Of a stretch of DNA of 5,123 nucleotides, positions 1-5,123 are shown in pieces (the first letter of the stretch is position 1; every line of letters starts with the position of its first letter). The position numbers and the translations under genes are program-made. The DNA comes from Pseudopedobacter sp. (lineage in GTDB: Bacteria; Bacteroidota; Bacteroidia; Sphingobacteriales; Sphingobacteriaceae). The notes beneath the pieces were generated by a model. That model had not been told where the DNA came from, did not search any database, and saw nothing but the letters and a program-made list of their open reading frames with translations. The stretch lies in assembly GCA_014378285.1 (NCBI GenBank), contig JACMNZ010000399.1:1-5123 (forward strand). The letters are read 5' to 3'.

Positions 1-1106
1 CTTGGTGCAAAACCACTAAATTCTTGCAAAATAATCTCAACTATTTCTGTAGGGTTTCCTAGCGCACTTAAGGGAATTGTGTAATCAGTATACACTCCTT
101 CTTTTAAAATTAGACCAACTCTTTTGTCGTTGTCGTATTTGTTATTTAAAGAAATATTCACCTTTTTACCTTCAGAGCCTGGCCCTCCGTATATAGAGAT
201 TTTTATAGCGGTTAGCCCTAAAACTGCAACATCAATTTTTGTACCGTTATATCCCGCTCTGTAAGCACCATATCCACCCACATAATTGCATCTCAAAGCT
301 TTGGTCCCTCTTTTTACAGGTGTAGTGACCTCGGTTGTAGTAGAGTTGTAACCAGTTGATGACCAGCTTGTAGCGTAAGCGTCATCAAAAACTACTCTTT
401 TAAACCCGAATGAACCTGCAGATTGAGTTGTACCACCTGCTGTTTGTACAAAAATAAAGGCTTGGACAATCCCTGCTGGTACTTTAACTCTAACTTCAGT
501 ACTTGTTGGCGTACCAACAATCTCAGCAGGTGTATTATTAAATCTAACGGCAATCAAATTTTCAAAAATAGTGCCTTTGATAGTAACTATATCACCTGCG
601 CCTGCTGCTAAAGGAGCAAAAGAGATAATATTAGGCGATGGTTGTTTAATTGGGAACTTATAACTGACAGTACCATAATTTGTGGTTAAAATTACCTCAT
701 CGCTCTTACCGGGCCCGTATGGGGTAAATTCACCAGTATTTACCAGTACGCTATTATCCGTAACTAAGGTTGGGTTAAAATAAACTCCCTTACCGTTGAA
801 TGATATAAACTTGGTGGTTTTTAAATTACTACCGATAATAGCATAAATCGTGTTAAGTGCCCCTGCTGTAACCGTAGAATCGAAAGGCACTAGTCTGATA
901 TCATCATAAATCCGATTAGTTAGTAAATCAACTCTATGTACTACATTTTTAATAGTATCGGTTTTTGCAATTAAGCGTATTTTAGTAATTTCTGGAGTAC
1001 CTTTCCCTCCCTCATTCTTATCTTTTTTACAGGAAGAGAATATGAATACCATTAAAAATGGAGCTAACCAAATGCTTTTTTTAAATACTTTTAAATACTT
1101 TTTCAT
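1..1106 (-). CDS. IPT/TIG-domain surface glycan-binding lipoprotein of a SusCD locus (3' end off window)
   Basis: The reading frame is open from the ATG at 1106 to the left edge, giving 368 visible residues and no stop, so the C-terminus is missing. Residues 1-26 form a lipoprotein signal: a basic start (MKKYLKVFKK), a hydrophobic core, and a lipobox ending FSSC with Cys26 as the lipidation site. Residues about 38-155 look like a divergent Ig/IPT-type domain (key stretch YAIIGSNLKTTKFISFNG, about 85-105). Residues about 157-235 are a clearer IPT/TIG domain, with PSPNIISFAP, the GDIVTIKGTIFENL strand pair, and a final GTTQSAGSFGF. From about 236 a third domain starts (VVFDDAYATSW, then KRGTKALRCNY, IKISIYGGPGSEGKK and YTDYTIPLSALG), resembling jelly-roll carbohydrate-binding domains. 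The gene starts 6 bases after the SusD stop, so it is cotranscribed with it. The likely role is an outer-membrane accessory protein that binds glycan for the SusCD importer. Its ligand is unknown. No Shine-Dalgarno sequence is visible; the leader is A-rich. A catalytic domain beyond the edge cannot be excluded. Confidence 0.87.
   Translation of the reverse strand, partial: MKKYLKVFKKSIWLAPFLMVFIFSSCKKDKNEGGKGTPEITKIRLIAKTDTIKNVVHRVDLLTNRIYDDIRLVPFDSTVTAGALNTIYAIIGSNLKTTKFISFNGKGVYFNPTLVTDNSVLVNTGEFTPYGPGKSDEVILTTNYGTVSYKFPIKQPSPNIISFAPLAAGAGDIVTIKGTIFENLIAVRFNNTPAEIVGTPTSTEVRVKVPAGIVQAFIFVQTAGGTTQSAGSFGFKRVVFDDAYATSWSSTGYNSTTTEVTTPVKRGTKALRCNYVGGYGAYRAGYNGTKIDVAVLGLTAIKISIYGGPGSEGKKVNISLNNKYDNDKRVGLILKEGVYTDYTIPLSALGNPTEIVEIILQEFSGFAP
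1079..1102 (-). repeat. 10-base tandem repeat (2.4 copies) in signal-peptide codons
   Basis: Two perfect adjacent copies of the unit AAGTATTTAA (minus strand, 1081-1100) plus matching flanking bases give a period-10 tract. It lies directly after the start of the TIG lipoprotein gene and encodes about residues 2-9 (KKYLKVFK), and it overlaps a run of seven A residues (1076-1082). The period is not a multiple of three, so the two copies are read in different frames. It may simply reflect a lysine-rich, AT-rich signal-peptide start. Confidence 0.8.
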
Positions 1107-1112
1107 CTTTTT

Positions 1113-2768
1113 TTATTTAAATATATAAGGAACTGGGGCTTCTAATAATTTGGGATTTGTTGCCACTTCATTTGCTGGATAAGGAAGAAAGAAATCCTTG
1201 TTTGTAATTGTGACATAAGCATCTCCAAATCTCTTAGGTGGGTTGTCATTATTTGAGCTTCCTCTGTCTTGTTGGGCAATCATAGCGATCGCTTTTGGAT
1301 GATTGGTAACATTAAATCCATCAATCCTACCTAAATCAAACCAAAAATCATTTTCGAAAGCAAATTCTTTTCTTCTCTCTTCCAAAATATCATCTTTTAT
1401 TAGTAATGCAGGGGTGTTTGCTGGGGCACCTGGCAAAGCCAAAGCAGGGTTTGAAATCGTATAGTTTCTTCTGATTTGGGTTAAATTGCCTAAGCCCGCT
1501 CTGTTTCTGATTTTATTGATGGCATTAAGAGCTACAATATCCGTACTAGTTGCCGCTCCGTTCATTACAGCCTCTGCTAAAATCAAATATACTTCAGAGT
1601 AACGCATCATGTAAGTATTGTTAGCGGCAGATTGACGGGAACCAACATTTCCATTATCTGCGGGAGAACCTACTACATATTTTTTTACTTGTGCGTGAGT
1701 TCCTTGAGAACTAGCATTTGCAGGTAGTGTGTAACCTCCCGTTGCTTTTTGAATATTTGGATAAAAATCTCCGGGTAACATAATCGTTGCTTTTCTTCTT
1801 ACATCTCCAGGTTGATAAATGTCTTGCAAATCAAATGTTGGCGCTATTATTCCATATCCATCACCAGTTAATGTAATACCTCCAAATGCAAAAGCTGCCT
1901 GTTGAGGATTTCCAAAACCGTAACCTCCGTTACCAGCCCATTGCAATTGAATTACTGATTCTTCATTATTATTGTTTTCTGTAAGAAAAAGATCATCGTA
2001 AGTTTTACCAGCAATGTCTGTTGTGTAAAGTTTAAACTCTTTGCTATTTATAACTTTTTCTGCTTCTAATCTGGCATTTGCATAATCTTGCATATATAAA
2101 TAAACCTTTGCCAAAAGAGCTGATGCGGAACCACTAGAAACTCTTCCTGTAGACTTTCCAGCCCTAATCATAGGAGTAAGATTTGCTTGTGCAAACTTTA
2201 AATCCTGAACAATAAACTTGTAGACATCTATTATTGGATTGGTATTAATTTGATAATTTTTAATATAGTCTTCACTATTCTCTATTATTGGAACATTTCC
2301 AAAGGATCTAACCAGATGAAAATATGCTAAAGCCCTAAATAAATGAGCCTCGCCTAGTGTATTGTTAACTACTGCCTTATCTACTGAAGAAGAAACGTTG
2401 GCGGGTAAATTATTAATTACCCCGTTTGCCTGTGAAACAACTATAAATAGAGAATTCCATGCTGTTTCTAACTGAAAGTTTCCATTTGTTACAGAGAAAT
2501 TTCCAAAATTCACAACATCGCTAGATCCCGTTCTTCCATTACCTGAGGCTAATTCTGTAATTGCCCATCCGGTTTTACCAAACCAACCAAACCAAGCTGC
2601 ACTATATAAAATGTTAGTGCTAGATTTGACCTGATCTGCTGTACTGTAAAAGTTATTTATAGTGATGGCACTTTGAGGAGGCCTGTCAAAAAAATCGTCC
2701 TTGCAACTTGTTATTGTCACCGCTGATAACATGGTTATCATTGATAAAAATTTTATACTTTTTTTCAT
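1113..2768 (-). CDS. SusD/RagB family outer-membrane nutrient-binding lipoprotein
   Basis: This is a complete 551-residue protein of normal length for the family. In SusCD systems this protein is the surface lid on the SusC barrel and helps bind the incoming glycan. Residues 1-22 are a lipoprotein signal (basic start, hydrophobic core, lipobox TITSC, Cys22). The next residues, KDDFFD, fit the acidic surface-export signal known in Bacteroidota lipoproteins. The N-terminal SusD-like domain covers about 25-225, with GEAHLFRALAYFHLVRSFGN (139-158) and TPR-like helices around 205-243 (SALLAKVYLYMQDYANAR). The C-terminal SusD/RagB domain covers about 270-551, with MMRYSEVYLILAEAV (387-401), INKIRNRAGL (417-426), ILEERRKEFAFENDFWFDLGR (461-481, the family's most recognisable block) and an ending LLEAPVPYIF. 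An aromatic patch (W59, F60, W62, F63, W68) may contribute to ligand contact, which is inference. The start is supported by the signal peptide and by an AAGGA site 7 bases upstream. It follows the SusC gene by 18 bases. The sugar bound cannot be read from the sequence. Confidence 0.97.
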   Translation of the reverse strand: MKKSIKFLSMITMLSAVTITSCKDDFFDRPPQSAITINNFYSTADQVKSSTNILYSAAWFGWFGKTGWAITELASGNGRTGSSDVVNFGNFSVTNGNFQLETAWNSLFIVVSQANGVINNLPANVSSSVDKAVVNNTLGEAHLFRALAYFHLVRSFGNVPIIENSEDYIKNYQINTNPIIDVYKFIVQDLKFAQANLTPMIRAGKSTGRVSSGSASALLAKVYLYMQDYANARLEAEKVINSKEFKLYTTDIAGKTYDDLFLTENNNNEESVIQLQWAGNGGYGFGNPQQAAFAFGGITLTGDGYGIIAPTFDLQDIYQPGDVRRKATIMLPGDFYPNIQKATGGYTLPANASSQGTHAQVKKYVVGSPADNGNVGSRQSAANNTYMMRYSEVYLILAEAVMNGAATSTDIVALNAINKIRNRAGLGNLTQIRRNYTISNPALALPGAPANTPALLIKDDILEERRKEFAFENDFWFDLGRIDGFNVTNHPKAIAMIAQQDRGSSNNDNPPKRFGDAYVTITNKDFFLPYPANEVATNPKLLEAPVPYIFK

Positions 2769-2775
2769 TTTGAAT

Positions 2776-2780
2776 TCCTT
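2776..2780 (-). promoter_or_regulatory. Ribosome-binding site of the SusD gene (AAGGA)
   Basis: The minus strand reads AAGGAATTCAAAATG, which places an AAGGA core 7 bases before the SusD start codon at 2768, inside the 18-base gap after the SusC stop. It supports the chosen start. Shine-Dalgarno motifs are often weak or absent in Bacteroidota, so this one is better than typical. The next gene (start at 1106) has none. Confidence 0.6.
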
Positions 2781-2786
2781 TCTAAA

Positions 2787-5123
2787 TTAAAATTTTGCAT
2801 TTACACCAAAGGTAATTACTCTAGGACTTGGGTATCTACCAATATCTATGTTGGACAAGAATACGTTTTGGCTAATTGCCCCTATTTCTGGATCTAAACC
2901 TGTATAAGGTGTAAATGTGTAAAGGTTTTGCCCGCTTACGTACACCTTTAAGCCTCCCAACTTAACCTTAGACAAATATTTAGATGGAATATTGTATCCA
3001 ATGTTCACATTTTGTATCCTTAAAAAAGAACCACTTTCAATAAACCTATCAGAGTTTTTTAGGTTAGGATTGTCACCACTTTTAGGTGCAGGAATATTGG
3101 AATCACTATTGGTAGGTGTCCAGTAGCCAGAAGCATTAGTTAGTTGGTTAACATATAAACCCCCTATACTTGCTACTCTATAGTTTAAAACGTTAAATAT
3201 TTTTGCCCCATAAGAGCCATTTAAGAAAACGGATAAATCAAAGTTTTTAAAAGAGAAATTATTGGTTATACCATAAGTAAATTTAGGATTTGGATTACCC
3301 AAAGAGGTTTGATCTGCTTCGTTAATTTTTCCGTCCATATTTATGTCTTCAAACTGGATATCACCTAGCCAAGTTCCAGCACTTCTATTCACAATCGGTC
3401 TGCCAAATTGAACTGGAGCTTCAGAAAGTTGTTTATCTGTTTTAAATATCCCTTTTACTTTATAGCCAAAGAATTCACCAACAGGTCCTCCAACTTTGGT
3501 TCTAGTCACAGGAAGTGATAGAAAACCTACATTAATATTTCCTGGTATAAAGGGAGTTCCAGAGGCTAAAGAAATAACCTCATTTTTATTTGTAGAAAAA
3601 TTCAGGTTTGTACTCCATTTAAAATCATCAACTAAATTTCGGCTGTTTAAACTGAATTCAAATCCGGTGTTTCTAAGTTCACCACCATTTATGAAAGGAG
3701 GATTTATTACCCCTGCGCCAGAATATTCAGCTTGTTTCCCTAAAAGGAATGCAGGTAATTCTGCCTTAAACAAGAAGTTTTTTGAGGTTTTTTGATAAAC
3801 ATCCACAGAAATATCCATTCTTTCTTTTAAAATGCTAAAATCTAAACCAGCATCCGCTTGTAATTGAGTTTCCCATCTTAAATCTAAATTTCTAATTTTA
3901 TCAACTGCAAAGCCAGTTCCTAACCCAGTTGGGACCGCAATTAGGGCAACCCCATATAAATAATTAGGCACTGCTTGGTTTCCTGTACCACCGTAACTAG
4001 CTCTTAGTCTAAGATTATCAACTTTACCTTTTAAACCTTTAGCAAAAGATTCTTCGGAGATTTTCCATGAAGCACCAATTGAGGGGAATATTCCGGTTTG
4101 ATTACCTGGAGCAAACTTTGATGATCTATCAGATCTAATTGTGGCAGTAAAGCTATATCTGTTATCAAAGGTGTAAATCGTTCTTAAGAAAAAAGACTCT
4201 AATGATTGGCTGTCCTTGTATTCATTATTTGTTGCTGTTAGCGCATCTCCTAAATTAATAGATTGCAAATCATTACTTAAAAAGTTCTGCCTACTTAAAT
4301 CAGTACCTTTCCAAGAAGATTTATTTACCTCGTAACCAGCTAAAGCGGTTAAATCATGTTTTTTAGCAAAAACATGTTTGTAAGTCAAATATTCTTTCCA
4401 AGCCCAAAAAGTATTATTAGAATAATACTCTGTAAGTTTGGCCGTATTATTAACACTTAAAGGACCATAGTTAAAGGTTGGTAAAAATTGTCTAGCTTCC
4501 GACGACCCGAAATCACCATTCAACTCTGATCTTAATGTTAAGCCTTTAACAAAAGATATATCGCCATAAGCACTACCGTTTAACCCACTTCTTAACAATG
4601 TGTTGGTAACATCAAGCGCCTGTGCTATCGGATTAATAACAGATCCAGATTCAAATGCCTGAGGTCCAGCGAAAGAACCATCCGCATTTCTTACGGCTCT
4701 ATCTGGAGAGCTTAATAAAGCATTGGTTACGATACCGCCATTATCGCTAATTCCTCGGTTTTCAAAACTTCTACTTGCTGCAACTGTAACTCCAGTTTTA
4801 AACCATTCTCTTACCTGTCCATTAACATTTGATCTAAATGAATAACGGTTATAATCACTACCTAAAATAGTTCCTTCCTGTTTAGTATAATTACCAGACA
4901 AATAATAATCCGTACCGTCTTTAGCACCTGAAAGAGAAATTTGATGATTTTGCTGTCCTGCTGTTCTAAAAACTTCTTTTTGCCAATCTGTTCCAACACT
5001 TAAAAACTGTGGATTAGCAAACTCTGCTCTCCGTTGTAGGCCTAATACATCAGCAAGGTCATTTTGATATCTTGCATACTGTGGTAAATCCATAACATCA
5101 AGAAATTTGCCCTGCTTTCTAAC
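2787..5123 (-). CDS. SusC/RagA family TonB-dependent outer-membrane transporter (5' end off window)
   Basis: The frame is open from the right edge to a TAA at 2787-2789, giving 778 visible residues. The Met at 5093 is internal: ten more in-frame codons precede it, and family members are usually about 1000-1100 residues. Roughly 230-300 residues are therefore missing: signal peptide, carboxypeptidase-regulatory-like domain and most of the plug. What remains is the end of the plug region and the 22-strand-type barrel. Family landmarks, numbered from the visible end, are TDWQKEVFRTAGQQNHQISL (45-64), RWETQLQADAGLDFS (416-430), TGFEFSLNSRN (486-496), a calcium-loop-like DINMDGKINEAD (593-604), GNPNPKFTYGITN (609-621), SFLRIQNVNIGYNIP (699-713) and a C-terminal beta-strand ending in Phe (RVITFGVNAKF). 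The protein imports oligosaccharides, or occasionally peptides, across the outer membrane using TonB/ExbBD energy, paired with the SusD lipoprotein encoded next. The substrate is not evident. No frameshift is seen in the visible part. Confidence 0.96.
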   Translation of the reverse strand, partial: VRKQGKFLDVMDLPQYARYQNDLADVLGLQRRAEFANPQFLSVGTDWQKEVFRTAGQQNHQISLSGAKDGTDYYLSGNYTKQEGTILGSDYNRYSFRSNVNGQVREWFKTGVTVAASRSFENRGISDNGGIVTNALLSSPDRAVRNADGSFAGPQAFESGSVINPIAQALDVTNTLLRSGLNGSAYGDISFVKGLTLRSELNGDFGSSEARQFLPTFNYGPLSVNNTAKLTEYYSNNTFWAWKEYLTYKHVFAKKHDLTALAGYEVNKSSWKGTDLSRQNFLSNDLQSINLGDALTATNNEYKDSQSLESFFLRTIYTFDNRYSFTATIRSDRSSKFAPGNQTGIFPSIGASWKISEESFAKGLKGKVDNLRLRASYGGTGNQAVPNYLYGVALIAVPTGLGTGFAVDKIRNLDLRWETQLQADAGLDFSILKERMDISVDVYQKTSKNFLFKAELPAFLLGKQAEYSGAGVINPPFINGGELRNTGFEFSLNSRNLVDDFKWSTNLNFSTNKNEVISLASGTPFIPGNINVGFLSLPVTRTKVGGPVGEFFGYKVKGIFKTDKQLSEAPVQFGRPIVNRSAGTWLGDIQFEDINMDGKINEADQTSLGNPNPKFTYGITNNFSFKNFDLSVFLNGSYGAKIFNVLNYRVASIGGLYVNQLTNASGYWTPTNSDSNIPAPKSGDNPNLKNSDRFIESGSFLRIQNVNIGYNIPSKYLSKVKLGGLKVYVSGQNLYTFTPYTGLDPEIGAISQNVFLSNIDIGRYPSPRVITFGVNAKF

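Noticed and set aside
423..611. Plus-strand 62-codon open frame
   Set aside because: It lies wholly antisense to the TIG lipoprotein gene, is Cys/Asn-rich with no recognisable domain, and the minus strand gives a coherent TIG domain over the same bases.
1..1100. The left 1.1 kb being a gene-free region
   Set aside because: The minus strand is open for 368 codons from 1106 to the edge, with a lipoprotein signal and TIG-type domains. It only lacks a stop because the window ends.
1293..1457. Unusual insertion in the SusD C-terminal half (about residues 438-492)
   Set aside because: The Ala/Pro-rich stretch before the EERRKEFAFEN block and the loop after it vary in length across SusD proteins. 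The total length of 551 residues is ordinary, so this is normal loop variation.
2769..2786. Promoter or terminator between the SusC and SusD genes
   Set aside because: The gap is only 18 bases and contains a ribosome-binding site. There is no room for a Bacteroidota -33/-7 promoter or a hairpin terminator outside coding sequence.
3496..3795. Plus-strand 99-codon open frame
   Set aside because: It is antisense to the SusC barrel region, has no recognisable domain, and the SusC reading on the other strand is continuous and family-typical.
5091..5093. ATG at 5093 as the start of the SusC gene
   Set aside because: The frame continues upstream to the window edge without a stop, no signal peptide follows this Met, and the protein would lack its plug domain. 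The real start is off the window.

Overview
The window is a low-GC, densely coded stretch that looks like a Bacteroidota genome, most plausibly a Sphingobacteriaceae/Pedobacter-like organism. This rests on the SusC/SusD pair, the lipoprotein signals with acidic residues just after the cysteine, the A-rich translation starts, and protein sequences that resemble Pedobacter-type family members from memory; no database search was possible. All three real genes lie on the minus strand and are read from right to left.

Layout in transcription order: (1) 5123 to 2787, a SusC/RagA-type TonB-dependent outer-membrane transporter whose N-terminus lies beyond the right edge; (2) an 18-base gap holding an AAGGA ribosome-binding site; (3) 2768 to 1113, a complete 551-residue SusD/RagB surface lipoprotein; (4) a 6-base gap; (5) 1106 to 1, a lipoprotein with two IPT/TIG-type domains and a C-terminal jelly-roll-like domain, whose C-terminus lies beyond the left edge. 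No intergenic stretch exceeds 18 bases. No RNA gene, mobile element, CRISPR array or terminator is visible. The operon promoter must lie to the right of the window.

Together these genes form the outer-membrane capture and import part of a polysaccharide utilization locus (PUL). The SusC barrel and SusD lid would import an oligosaccharide using TonB energy. The multi-domain TIG lipoprotein would act as an accessory surface glycan-binding protein. No glycoside hydrolase, regulator or inner-membrane transporter is in view, so the substrate cannot be named. The domain make-up of the third protein points loosely to a plant or microbial beta-glycan, which is inference only.

I did not find a previously undescribed system. 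The least ordinary detail is a 10-base tandem repeat inside the signal-peptide codons of the TIG lipoprotein, where gain or loss of one unit would terminate translation within about a dozen codons.
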